NCBI GenBank assembly: GCA_015680685.1
Contig: MNCI01009519.1
Span: forward strand, 1,277,208 to 1,341,207
DNA from: Gnetum montanum
Lineage: Eukaryota; Streptophyta; Gnetopsida; Gnetales; Gnetaceae
DNA length: 64,000 nt
Direction: 5' to 3'
Numbering within the stretch: position 1 is the first letter of the stretch; every line of letters begins with the position of its first letter. Under the pieces are notes generated by a model that was not told the origin of the DNA, did not search any database, and saw only the letters and a program-made list of their open reading frames with translations. The position numbers were made by a program, and so were the translations under genes. Of the stretch, positions 24,140 through 35,597 are shown one piece after another.

Positions 24140-26213
24140 TAGAAATGACTCTTAATGGTAGAGGATGAGAAGAGTCACATGATTCCTCTAAAAGAAAATG
24201 TGACCAACACACCCCATCACCAACCTCATCCAAGCATACCTATAATGATATACCATCCTTGGCATCATTACCTACATGACAACCTTGAAGCCACCATGGA
24301 AAACCCCATGGTAAAGCCTCTAGTTCAAAGACTAGTATCAAGAAAATGAAATTGCATTCTACAATGTCCACTTACTATCAAGCTATATCTAACAAAATAT
24401 GAAATTTTCACCTAATCCTATTTGAAGAGGAATATGTCATATATGTGATCCTCAAGGTTAGTTTCTAGTATTACTATTATGATTTGACATTATCTACAAA
24501 GTTAATTAAGTTGTAGCATGATGTAGAATTATAAAGTTCTTACGTAACATCATTTGTAAAGTTTTTAGTGTTAGTGAATGATGCATTGATTGAAGACTTT
24601 GTCAAGACCTCTTATGATGGTTGGTTTATTTATTAAAGTATAAAGACCTAGATACTTTTAAGATATAGAAAAGATTCCATGAATTTTCTTTTAAATGATG
24701 AATACTAATTATGCCTTGGAGGTAGCATTTCATAAGCATTAATTAGTAGAGTGCTTCATTAATAAATATGAGTGGTGAAAAGCCTATATGACTATTAACA
24801 TAAGAATCCTAATTTCACAATTAAAGATGCATACTCTAGTTTGATAGAAATTATTACTTGCTACATTGTGGTGAAAGACAAGAGAAATGTAATTTTATGG
24901 TCTCTGTTGTGCTTTCTCTATGTTGTGGTAGAAGAAAAAAGCCATGTGAATTGGTTATCTACTTTGAAGATGGAGCAAGTATTATCTTATTACATAGTAT
25001 CTTCCCCTTACTTTTCCTATGGCTACCTATTGCCAACATTTGTAAAGGTATTTAATGATTCCAATATCATGAATGTCATTGTACTAGTGAAAAGATAAAT
25101 TATAGAGTTACTTTGATCACTATTTCTTGAAGCCTTATCAAATCAAGATTATACTACCACAATGATTCTATAAATAAAGAAGCCTACTGAAGTCTAGTCA
25201 AAAATTAAATATGACTATTTAAATATATCCATAATATATATGGTAATGCAGTGTTGTAACTTCAAAAGTAAGATCATACATTAAGAAGTAACTATTAAAT
25301 TTTTCAAGAAACTAGTAGAGAAGCACTCCATGGAAGAAATATTATACAATAAAGCAACATGGAAATATTTTGGGGATCTAAATGCAAATGACTTTTCAAT
25401 GATGGTCAAAAGCATGATAAATAGAAATCTTAGTTAACTCATGAAAGTAAAGTCCATAATGGTAAGTAATGATTCATTATATGATTTTATGTACATAAAT
25501 TATATTATAGCATAACATCTTTTCATAACAAAAGCCTTCGGTGCAATGCTTAGGAAGAATAAGATTAGCTTGCATAAAAACCTTAATATTTTCTTAAAAA
25601 GACAAAGAGAAATATGAAAAATAGTTTTTAACAATTAAAGAAAATATTGAGGATGTACTAAAATTTATAAAAATGTAATTATGAAAATTAGCTATACTAA
25701 GAAAGAAACACTATGGGCTCTAGTATTGAGGTGCAGCTTGCAAGAAGAATAAAGGAGTTGATGTCAAGAAATTTAGAGTTAGAGGTTGATAGGCTTATAA
25801 TGCAAACCAAGACCTATGAACTTTAGGAAGAAACTAATTATCTACAAAATCATGTGAAATATCTGAATGCTTAAAAGAATAAAATAGCAGAGATCTTCAA
25901 CATAGAGTGGAAGAAATTAAAAGCCATGATGAACAATCTATAGGGACAAGTAATAACTAATAGCTTTATAACACACTATAAAGAGTTGTTAAAAGCTATC
26001 TTATGTAAGGTTCATGAGCTTCGATGTATTTCGACCATAGTATCACCATCCCTTATGATTACTTATAATGATGTTTATTTAGAAATGACAAAGATGTCTC
26101 TTGAACATAAAGTTAAAGAGGAAATCCAAGATGTTTCAACACCATCTTTTGAAATTCTTGATGTTCCCAAAGAGTTCACAATGAAAGACTTTGAAAAAGA
26201 GTTAGAGCCTTAA
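24140..26213 (+). pseudogene. Family B orphan ORF, copy 1
   Basis: A coding-like frame can be followed through three parts. A Ser/His/Lys-rich N-terminal part (HDSSKRKCDQHTPSPTSSKH) is followed near 24780-25100 by a conserved central part (IKDAYSSLIEIITCYIVVKD, LWSLLCFLYVVVEEKSHVNW). A third part (25690-26213) reads as a coiled coil (IKELMSRNLELEVDRL) ending in a clean open stretch to TAA at 26211-26213. Copies at 31760-33790 and 41909-43545 preserve the same blocks. I recognise no gag, protease, RT or integrase motif. The central part has a loose look of the 'putative plant transposon protein' family, which is only an impression. Stops and indels break all copies. Confidence 0.5.
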
Positions 26214-26787
26214 TTATCATAAAATATTTTTGATAATCTTATAAGTGCAAATATATAATCTTTTGTTGATCGAAGATTCAAGCTATTTATTTTTCTTGTT
26301 TGTATTAACATGATTATAATCTCTTTATTTGAATATTTTAGTTTTTTAAATTTTAATTTTCAATGATAAGAATCTGTCTATTTTCTTTAGTTTTAAATTT
26401 TATTTTTCTATAATATATTTTGAAAGAGATGCTTGCCTCTAATATCTTTATTCATTTTTCATTGCATATTAGAAATCATTCAAAATAACCAAAATAATTC
26501 ACAACATTTATTTAGAAAAGAAAAGTTTCTTACTATCATATTATGTTCTTGCTAATATAAGCTTTACTAATTAGAGATAAAATTGGTACATTTTAGATCA
26601 TATGCTATTCATTTGAAAATCATTACTCCATACAATTGATTGTACTTTTGAATCTCTAGTTCATATAGTATTGTGAAGTGAGTTCTTGGTGTAATAATTA
26701 TATTCTCTCTCATTTTATTAATGTCATGGATTTTATTTTTGATAGTAAAGGAAAGTTATGGATCTTTATGGTAATCTTGAGGGGTGG
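26214..26787. other. Family B 3' untranslated region
   Basis: AT-rich sequence after the orphan ORF. A short purine run, TTGAGGGGTGGCA (26777-26789), abuts the next LTR and is the likely polypurine tract. Confidence 0.45.
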
Positions 26788-27237
26788 CATTAAAGATTTG
26801 GTATATTATTATAAGATTAACATATTAGTTGATGCTAATACTCAATAACACTGTGACTTGTTTGTATACACCATCATGGTGTATCACTAATCTATGATGC
26901 CGATGTATTATATAACTTGTTAAGTTTAATTTAGTTTTCTAACTAATGTTAACTATCTAGTGCATTTTTCATTCTTCGAATAGGACTATTTCTTTTAACC
27001 TATATAATTAATTATTTCTATCTTTCTCTAAATGTAGAATATATGATAATAAAGAGATATATAGTTTAGTATTATTCTTTTCCTTTTATTCTTTGTTCAT
27101 GATTCAAGTATAACTTGTGCGTATAATGTCATGGATTATATTATATATCATGGTGTACATCTAATTTCTATTTCTAATGGTCATAAATTTATTTCTAATA
27201 TTTTGAACCTAGTGATCTAAGCATAAGAAAATTAACA
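26788..27237 (+). repeat. Family B LTR copy 2
   Basis: 450 bp aligned end to end with copy 1; the first two bases are CA instead of TG. It ends ATTAACA before a mutated primer site TGATATTGGAGCC (27238-27250). That variant is also found after LTR copy 4 at 33996-34008. Confidence 0.75.
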
Positions 27238-27250
27238 TGATATTGGAGCC

Positions 27251-27699
27251 AAGTTTGAATAACTTTGTAAATCATCACTGTGGATCATCTAGGATGTTAT
27301 GATGGACAGATGCATTTAATCTAATTTAAGTGTAAAAATAAACTATCAAATTTTATTTATCACACTTGTTAAGAAATTGTGAAAACTATAGAGAAAGCTT
27401 AACACATTGTGTGGATCTTGTTTGCAAGAAAATTGAGTTTTGATTTGATTTACACCTTTTGAGAAATATCTTCAATTTAGAGATATATAAAATGAAAGAA
27501 GATCCAAGGAACTATGGACAATTTGGCCAATTACCCAAGGACTTGAAGAACATAAATAGGAAAAATAAAATAAAATTGCAAATTTAGTTGAAAATAAACA
27601 CACAAATTAAACCTAAAATGAATTCTGTACAAAAAATGAATTGTAAACTTTATTAAAATAGCAAGATGCTTAAGGTATGAAGTTCAAAGGACTAGAAAT
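27251..27699. other. Start of a second family B internal region, then duplication junction
   Basis: 27251-27460 repeats the 5' internal sequence also seen after 23671, 31291 and 34009. From about 27461 it is replaced by 240 bp not found elsewhere in the window, leading into the second tail copy at about 27700. Confidence 0.5.
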
Positions 27700-29240
27700 A
27701 AATAAAATTTGGTTCTTTCATCATGAAATAAATTTGGTTCTTCTTTCATGAAAGTAAAATTCATTAATGACCATTGTACTATGAAGAAAGAGGGAGCAAC
27801 CAAGTGAGAATGGCAAGGGTGTGCCCTTCAAAGGACTTGTTGGATTCTCTTCTTAGCTTCCTTCATGTGGTTTATAACTCCTCATGAAATGTATCATCAC
27901 TCTGCTATCGACCAATAATAGAAAGCTAAAAGTCTTTGCATGGTGTGGTTCCCATCCAAATGCATAAAAATATAAAATTCAAAAAAATAACAATGGGAAT
28001 TCAAAGCACACCCCTTAGATAAAATAATGGGCTACAAGCACTAGTTATGAGACTAGAAAGACATGTTACGCATGCTTGAAGCCACCCCTCTAACTAAGAC
28101 CCTTTCTTCCTTCTTCTCTTTTCTTCTCCTTTGGAGTGATCATTGTTCTTTGTGGTAGTTGTGGACTCATGAGGGTCAACCAGAAGGAACACATCAATGT
28201 GAGGTCATTGTTAATGGTATAGACTTCATCTAAACTTGGACAAATAGGTATGATGATCATTTTAATCACACTTGACATAAGAACCTACTGCAGACATGGT
28301 AAAGCATCTTATATCTTGATCTCTATAATCTATTTTCATCCCACTCATTTACCTCACTACTACACATGATTATGAGCCTTTCATTTTGTGTAGTATAGTG
28401 CAACATCCCAACCATGGTAGTTGTGTGTTGTTTGGAACAAAGGCATGATCTACATTTAACTTTTATAGTTCCCATGGACATCTCTAGAGGTGGTTATGCA
28501 AGGGCATTATGGTAAGAGCCTACTTTGGGGAGGACCCACTTGCATAACTTTTGTTTATCATGGCTTTGAAGTAACCTTCACATCTTCTAGAACATTAGTG
28601 ATGGTTTCTCTAAATTTATGCATGATTTTGGGACTACTTCTCATTCATTTCATTAATTTTTCCTACTTTTCTATTTCCATATCAATTAATATTTCTTGGA
28701 CATCTTCTAAATTAGACCTTTGGTTTTCATTATTTGAAAACTAGGTACTACTAGAGCTACACTTACTAGTCATGGGGGCTAAGGATGCTTATTTTTTTTG
28801 AAATTCCAACATCCTATTTTCAAACATTATTGTAACTAATATCAATTGACCAAAATAAGGTGAACAGCTTGATGATTTTAGTTATCTCATGGCCTTGGAA
28901 ATAATATAGTATCATCACCTTGTGCTTAAATGTAAACTAAGGGATCTGAAAAGGGTTGATTATTAAGGAAAATTTACCAAAAATAATGTTCATCTTTTGG
29001 TGATTGCAAGTGATGCTAAAGAAATTCCTAAGGAAGAAGGTCCTTTGCCAAGCATGAAAATGAAGCCAAGAGAGGGACAACGAAGGATATGCTAATGGAC
29101 AAATCATAGCATATATAGGATTATAGCTTAAAGATCACATGTTTGCTAGTTCCATGGGATGATGAGGAGAAATTTTAGCCCATCCTTCAATAATGTTTTT
29201 CATAAACAGTGAAACATTGACATAACAATCAAGGTTGGAA
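27700..29240 (+). repeat. G-family tail, right copy
   Basis: Near full-length match to 21630-23130, including the pyrimidine tract (28100-28130) and the stem-loop (28493-28548: GTTATGCAAG with CTTGCATAAC, a perfect 10-bp stem). It then continues naturally into the 3' end of G1, whereas the left copy does not. Confidence 0.75.
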
Positions 29241-29492
29241 GTCTACCACTACTAGTAGGAATAAAAAAAATCATCTTTAAAGGCTTTTTAAAGACCTCTA
29301 CAAATTTTTTAATCTTCAATGTTTATCCAGTCTTTTTGTCACTTTATCATTTTATGTGTATCCACTCAAATAAAATTTTGTAATGCGGCACTCAGAGTTA
29401 GTCAATAATCCCATACCTTCCCAATAATTTGTAAAGAACTTTTTCTTCCTTTTGTTCACTTGAGGACAAGTTTTCATTCACTCGTAGGGCTA
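29241..29492 (+). other. 3' end of G1 internal region before LTR
   Basis: It includes AGTTAGTCAATAATCCCATA (29396-29415), which recurs near the window end (about 63937) just before where the G2 3' LTR should start. A candidate polypurine run (TTGAGGACAAG) lies at 29460-29470, 20 bp upstream of the LTR. Confidence 0.55.
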
Positions 29493-30347
29493 TGATGATT
29501 CATATATTACTTAGGCTATGATATCGAAGCCCTAATATCAGATCACATGCTACATTATCGAATATCCAATATCATGGGATGCATCCCTGCCTATAAATAC
29601 AATACTTTAGGGCATGATCCAAATAACTTATATTTCATCCTTAGGTAGACTCTTGCAGTTTTATTCTGTAGTCTTAGAGAATAGCCAGTGAGTGCCCACA
29701 ACATGGATTTGAGTCAGTTGTACAACATCTTATTCAAGTGGCAATGTATATGGACACATTTCATGAATGGCAATAAGATTGAGACTGATTTTTATTCATT
29801 GTAGCACTTTGACTTAGATTAAATTTACTTTTAATACAATTTATATTTTATGTACTTAGTTAATATTTACATTTCCATGCACATTAATGAATTGGTGGAA
29901 TGAGTGTAACCAATTTCTAGCGTAAACATGTACTTGCTTGATAATCCCAACAACATTATTTCTTGGTTTGCCTAATAGCATAGTGCTTGATAATCTTAGT
30001 AGTGGATACATGAGTTTAGGACATGTACAACAAGCTAGGAATGGATACTCATCACCTATAGGCTAGCTACAAATTACTTTCCATTGTTAATTAGATTAAA
30101 TAATTAATTTCTCTATTATCATTAGGAGTAGCATAAGTTTAGAATAACATCAACAATCATATGCCTCACTTTGGACTAAACCATACATGAAAAATCTACC
30201 ACTAGTCCAAGTGGGAAGATAGTGAACTACGATCAAGGCATAACAATCTAGATGCCACAACAAGTCTCATCCACTAAATTTGACCAGATCGTGCATGAAA
30301 ACTTGTGATTCATATGGTTGGGCATAGAGGGTACCCTCTGCTCATCA
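29493..30347 (+). repeat. 3' LTR of G1
   Basis: 855 bp, beginning TGATGATTCATATATTAC and ending CTCATCA. It matches 56075-56934 and the inverted 35598-36453. The promoter part holds GATATC-like sites and the TATA box TATAAATA at 29592-29599. The 18181-18328 fragment matches its last 150 bp. Confidence 0.85.
29520..29599 (+). promoter_or_regulatory. GATATC array and TATA box, G1 3' LTR
   Basis: GATATC at 29520, AATATC at 29534, ATTATC at 29554 and AATATC at 29568 give spacings 14, 20 and 14 bp. The TATA box begins 19 bp after the last site. The other G LTRs show the same spacing. An overlapping AATATC at 29561 breaks the pattern. Confidence 0.65.
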
Positions 30348-30827
30348 ATATTTCATCTAGTCTTTGCAACGCTCTTATATTTATCTCTAAGTTTTCACTA
30401 TTACTTGTGACTTTATTGTGAGTTTGATCTATTTCTATTGTCTATGATTTGAACCTGATCTATTTGATGTTATGAGGAGATATTTTTTACCTTTTCTAAC
30501 AAAAATGGATGCTGTAAGATATTTTGTGTGTTGTATTATATTGGTTTTATTAGAAATTGATGATATATATAATTTCACTTATGTTTATGTTGTCATGATT
30601 CTAGTGAAGTTGATATTATGTTTAACACATTATGCATGTGGTTTTAGCAAACTTTCTTCCTTTCTAATTCTTATTCTTTTGTATATGAGTGTGTGTTTTT
30701 TAGCTACTTCTCTTTATGCTTGTTGTAATGATCTTTTTGGTTGCTTACTTGATATGGATCATGTGTGTAGTTTATGATTTTGTACCTAATTTGTTCAATG
30801 ATGGGTAGATGATAGTGAGGCTACCCT
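30348..30827. other. Flank between G1 and family B right copy
   Basis: AT-rich; a 101-codon hydrophobic open frame at 30472-30777 has no support as a gene. From about 30758 the sequence matches 23135-23207, the flank of the left family B copy. Confidence 0.4.
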
Positions 30828-31278
30828 TGTTAAAGATTTAGTGTGTTCTAGCAAGCTTATCATGTAAGTTGATGTTTATATTTAGTAATACTATGGCTTG
30901 TTTTATATCCTATCATAGTATATCATACCATCTATACTGTCTATGTATTACATAACTTCTTAAGTATAATTTAGTTTTCAAACTAATGTTAACTATCTCT
31001 TGTGTCTATTCATTCTTTCAAAATGACTATTCCTTTTAACCTGTATAAGTAATTAATTATATCTTTCTCTAAGTATAAAATATAAAAAAATTAAAGAGAT
31101 GTAGTTTGGCATTAAGCTTCTCTATTTATTCTTTGTTCATGATTTAAGTATGACTTGTATCTATAACATCATTGATTATATAATATTTTATGGTCAACAA
31201 CTATTTTCTATTTCTAATTATCATCAAGTTATTTTTAATATCTTGGAACTGGCAATCTGAGCATCACAATACTTTACA
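30828..31278 (+). repeat. Family B LTR copy 3
   Basis: 451 bp, TGTTAAAGATTTAG to CTTTACA, followed directly by an intact TGGTATCAGAGCC primer site (31279-31291). It is closest to LTR copy 1. Confidence 0.8.
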
Positions 31279-31759
31279 TGGTATCAGAGCCAAGTTCTGA
31301 TGACTTTGTTAATAATCACCAAGGATCATCTATGGTGTTGTCGTAGATAGATGTATTTAATGCAAAGGTATGTATAAAAATCAACCATAAAATTTTATTT
31401 ATTACGCTAGTTAAGAAATTGAAAAAATTATAAAGAGAGATGAATGCATTATGTGGATCTTTTCTATAAGAAAATTGTGTTTTGAGTTTATTTACATCTT
31501 TTAATTCTCATCTATAAGTATTTAAGGTTAATTTGGAGTTACAATTTTCTCAATACAACATAAAATAATAATAAGATATTTTACAATTTTTTAATTAATT
31601 ATTTAAGTTAGTTTTAACTTCATATTTCAAAATTACTTTTAAGGTATAAAAATATTATGTATTACATCTAACTTGCAGTGCATGTTATTTTCTACCATTT
31701 GAAAATCTACAAATTTGAAAACACTAGTTTTCTTTTAGTTGTAGAGAAACTATTTATAG

Positions 31760-33790
31760 AAATGACTCTTGATGGTAGAGGATGAGAATAGTCACACAAA
31801 TCCTATAAAAGAATATGTGACCAACACACCCCATCACCAACCTCATCCAAGCATACCTAGAATGATATACCATCATTGTCATCATTACCTACATCACAAC
31901 CTTGAAGTCACCATGGAAAACCCCATGGTAAAGCCTCTAGTTAAAAGACCAGTATCAAGAAAATGAAACTGCATTCTATAATGTCTGCTTACTACCAAGT
32001 TATATCTAAAAAAATATGAAGTTTTGACCTACTCCTATTCAAAGAGGAATATTTCATATATGTGATCCTCAAGGTTAGTGTCTAGTGTTACTATTATGAT
32101 TTGACATTAGCTACAAAGTTAATTAAGTTACAACATGGTGTAGAATTAGAAAATTCTTATGTAACATCATTTGTAAAATTTTTAGTGTCATGGAATGATG
32201 CAGTGATTGAACATTTTGTCAAAACCTATTATGATGGTTGGCTTATTTATCAAACTAGAAAGACCTAGATATTTTTAAGATACAGAAAAGATTCCATCAA
32301 ATTTTTATTTAAATGATGAATACTAATTATGCCTTGAAGGAGGTAGTATTTCATAAGCATCAATTAATAGAGTACTTCATTAATAAAGATGAGCTGTGAA
32401 AAGCCTACACAACCGCTAACATAAGAACCCTAATTTCACAGTTAAAGATACATAATCTAGTTTGACAAAAATTATTACTTGCTACATTTTCATGAAAGAT
32501 AAGAGAAATGTAATTTTATGGTCTCTACTATGCTTTCTCTATGTTGTGGTAGAAGAAAAAAGCCATGTGAATTGGTTATCTACTTTGAAGATGGAAATGA
32601 AGGGGCAAGTATTATCTTACTACATAGTATCTTCCCCTCACATTTCCGATGGCTACCACTTGCCAACATTTGTAAAGATCTTTAATGATTCTAATATTAT
32701 GAATGTCATTGTACTAGTGAAAATAAAAATTATAGAGTTAGTTTTATGGCTATTTCTTGAAGCCTTATGAAATCAAGAGTAGACTAACATAGGGATTCTA
32801 TAAATAAAGCAACCTACTGACTTCTAGTTTGAGGGCTCGTAAATATGACTATTTAAATATTTCCATAATATATATGGTAATGCAATGTCATAACTTCAAA
32901 ATTAAGGTCATACATCAAGAATTAACTATTAAATTTTTCAAGAAACTAGTAGAGAAGAGCTCCATGGAAGAAATATTATATATTAAAGCTACATGGAAAT
33001 ATTTTTGGGATCTAAATGCAAATGAATTCTAAAAATGATCAAAGGCATGATAAATAGAAATTTCAACTGGCTCTTGAAAGTAAATTTCATCATGGTAAGC
33101 AATGATTTAGTATATGATTTGATGTACATAAATTATAATATAATGTAACATTATTTCATAACAAAAGCCTATGGTGCAATGCTAAGGGAGAATAAGATTA
33201 TCTTTCATATTACTTTCATATAAAATAACATGTTTAATAAAAACTTAACATTTTCTTATGAAGACATTGAGAAATATGAAAAAGAGTTTTAAATAATTAT
33301 AGAAAATATTGAAGATGTACTAAAACCTATAAAAATGTAATTATTAGAATTAGCTATACTAAGCAAGAAACATTGTGGACTCTAGTATTGAGGTGCAGCT
33401 TGTAAGAAGAATAGAAGAGTTTATGTCAAGAAATTTAGAGCTACAAGCTTATAAGCTTATAATGCAAACCAAGACCTCTAAACATTAGCAAGAAACTAAT
33501 TATCTACAAAACCATGTGAAATATCTAAATGCTTAAAAGAATAAATTAGCAGAGATCTTCAACATAAAGTAGAAGAAATTAAAAACCATGATGAACAATC
33601 TATAGGAACAAGTTATAATTGATAGCTTTATAACTTACTATAAAGATTTGTTAAAATCTATCTTAGGTAAGGTTCATGAACTTCAATCTATTTCCACCAT
33701 AGTATCACCATCTCTTATGATTACTTATAATGATGTTTGAATAGAGATGACAAAGATTTCTATTGAACTTAAAGTTAAAGAGGTAGTCTA
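31760..33790 (+). pseudogene. Family B orphan ORF, copy 2
   Basis: Same order as copy 1: a Ser/His-rich N-terminal part (31769-31966 is open in a neighbouring frame), the central block near 32450-32770 (LWSLLCFLYVVVEEKSHVNW identical to copy 1), and a coiled-coil tail near 33385-33790. It differs by a few codons inserted after the central block (KMEMKGQ). Its 3' end and the first two thirds of the following LTR are deleted, joining about 33790 directly to LTR remnant 4. Confidence 0.5.
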
Positions 33791-33819
33791 AGATGTTTCA
33801 TGATTATTCTTTTCTAAGA

Positions 33820-33995
33820 TAGTTCAGTATTATTCTTTTCTTTTTATTCTTTGTTCATGATTCAAGTATAACTTGTGTGTATAACATCATGGATTACATT
33901 ATATATCATGGTGTACATCTAGTTTCTATTTCTACTAGTCATAAATTTATTTCTAATATCTTGAACCTAGTGATCTAAGCATAAGAAAATTAACA
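33820..33995 (+). repeat. Family B LTR copy 4, 5'-truncated
   Basis: It matches the last ~175 bp of the 450-bp LTR and ends ATTAACA. The following primer site is the same variant (TGATATTGGAGCC, 33996-34008) as after copy 2, which ties the right copy to the left one by duplication. Confidence 0.75.
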
Positions 33996-34008
33996 TGATA
34001 TTGGAGCC

Positions 34009-34446
34009 AAGTTTGAATAACTTTGTAAATCATCACTTTGGATCATCTCGGATGTTATGATGGATAGATGCATTTAATTTAATTTAAGTGTAAAAATAAG
34101 CTATCAAATTTTATTTATCACACTTGTTAATACATGGTGAAGACTATAGAGAAATATTAACACATTGTGTGGATCTTGTTTGCAAGAAAATTGAGTTTTG
34201 ATTTGATTTACACCTTTTGATTCTCATATATAAGTATTTAACATTAATTTGGATTCAAAATATTACAATTTTTCTTTTAGATTGTAAAAAATTTAGAAGA
34301 TGTTTTGCAATTCTTTTAATTATTTATTTAAGTTAGATTTAATTTCAAATTTCAAAATTAGTTTTGAAGTTGGAAAACATTATACATTATATTTTACTTG
34401 TAGTGCATGGTTTTTTTTGTTGCTTAAAAATCTTCAAAATTAATAG
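34009..34446 (+). other. 5' part of second family B internal region
   Basis: It repeats the sequence after LTR copies 1-3 up to the point equivalent to about 24100, where the chromodomain-type element begins. The interrupted internal region resumes at 41909. Confidence 0.6.
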
Positions 34447-35342
34447 TGTAGGGATACCTATTTCAATTCCCTTATTCCTCCCTACATGTAGGTTTTGCAA
34501 GTTTTAGACATTGGAGAGATATCTTGAAGGGATAGAAGACATCTTGTTTGACACCTAGAGGTGACTAGAAATATCTTCAATTCAAAGGAGACATCTTGGC
34601 CAAATGTGAGACTTATTAGAGGATATCAAGAAAGATGTCTCCTTCTAGGTCAACACGTCTTTCCTGAGAGCTAGGTTGACATATAGACATCTTTTCAAGG
34701 TCAAAGATGATTCATATGGATGTGGAAACTTCCAAAAACACCCATTCCAATTCAAGAAATAATTAGAACATGATGGAAAAGGATGAAAATAGTCAAGGAG
34801 AAGGTAAGAAGTCTTGGAAAACATCTAAAGAACATCAACTTAATTTAAGAAAAGGTTTATAGGTTTCTTGTCTTCTGGTTTATTATAAATATTTTTGTAT
34901 TCACCATTATTGGTACCATAAGTAAGAGTGTCAGCTCTTATGTGTGAAGAGTTGGATAAAAGAAAGTGGGTAAGCATGTTGAATGAGTGCAATTGGTGAT
35001 TGTAGCTCTAACATTAGCTTGTGATATTTTGTCTTTCTATTCTAATCTCTTGTATTTACTTGTAAGTTGAGATCTCAATTCTAGATTATGATAGAGAGTC
35101 TCTATTAGTTTTTTCTTACATTGAGAATAGCCATTATGTGATTGTAGAGCCTCATGCTTTGCAATATTGTTTGATTGTGATAGGTTTTGATTGTTTATGG
35201 GTTTTTAAAAACCAATTGTAATCTTGTAATAAATCAATTAAATATAGCTAGTTTTCTTGTTTTGTAGCAAAATTTATCTTTACATAATATCTAGATTTGG
35301 TATTTGAAGGTAATTTAATTATGCAATAAACCTACTCCAACG
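34447..35342 (+). repeat. 5' LTR of chromodomain-type element 1
   Basis: About 896 bp, TGTAGGGATACC to CTCCAACG (CA decayed to CG). It aligns with 40937-41908. U3 carries AGATATCT at 34517, AGACATCT at 34537, AAATATCT at 34569, AGACATCT at 34589 and AGATGTCT at 34633, so 20-bp steps occur twice. Confidence 0.8.
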
Positions 35343-35346
35343 TTAT

Positions 35347-35359
35347 TGGTATTGAAGCC
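35347..35359 (+). other. Primer binding site, decayed initiator-Met type
   Basis: TGGTATTGAAGCC, two transitions away from TGGTATCAGAGCC, lies four bases after the LTR end. Confidence 0.65.
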
Positions 35360-35597
35360 TAGTTTTATTATTTCTTGAAATTTGGTAATGGATTTTATCA
35401 ATTTCAAATGGCATCTAGGAAGAAACATGTGTAAGCTCTACGTCGAGACATGGAGAGCATGAAGTCTACCTTCTAGATGATGGTTGGTTGATTGAATAAA
35501 ATTAGTGCAAAGGTAGATAAAATGTTGGTCCTAGCCATATTCCAGCATGTAGAGGTGAAGTACATGTATGTTTAGATGAAGTTTCAAAACTAATGAA

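Larger units (their letters stand above)
23208..27460 (+). mobile_element. Family B element, left copy (LTR-internal-LTR-partial internal)
   Basis: It consists of two 450-bp LTRs around a 3.1-kb internal region with one orphan ORF, then the first ~210 bp of a second internal region. LTR ends TGTTA...TAACA and the initiator-Met primer site resemble Ty1/copia elements, but no copia pol domain is present. The second internal piece stops at about 27460 where unrelated sequence begins. Confidence 0.65.
18181..30347 (+). mobile_element. G1: gag-bearing LTR element without recognisable pol
   Basis: Components: a truncated 5' LTR end (18181-18328), a primer site, a gag-like gene (18529 to about 21310), a long conserved tail and a complete 3' LTR (29493-30347). 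Between gag and 3' LTR lie a tail copy, a family B element and a second tail copy, so the element has been rearranged by duplication and insertion. I found no protease, RT or integrase that belongs to it. Elements with LTRs and gag only are known in plants as TR-GAG type. Confidence 0.6.

Noticed and set aside
30472-30777. 101-codon hydrophobic open frame
   Set aside because: AT-rich DNA favours Phe/Leu/Ile/Val codons; no homologous copy, start context or neighbouring exon supports a membrane protein.
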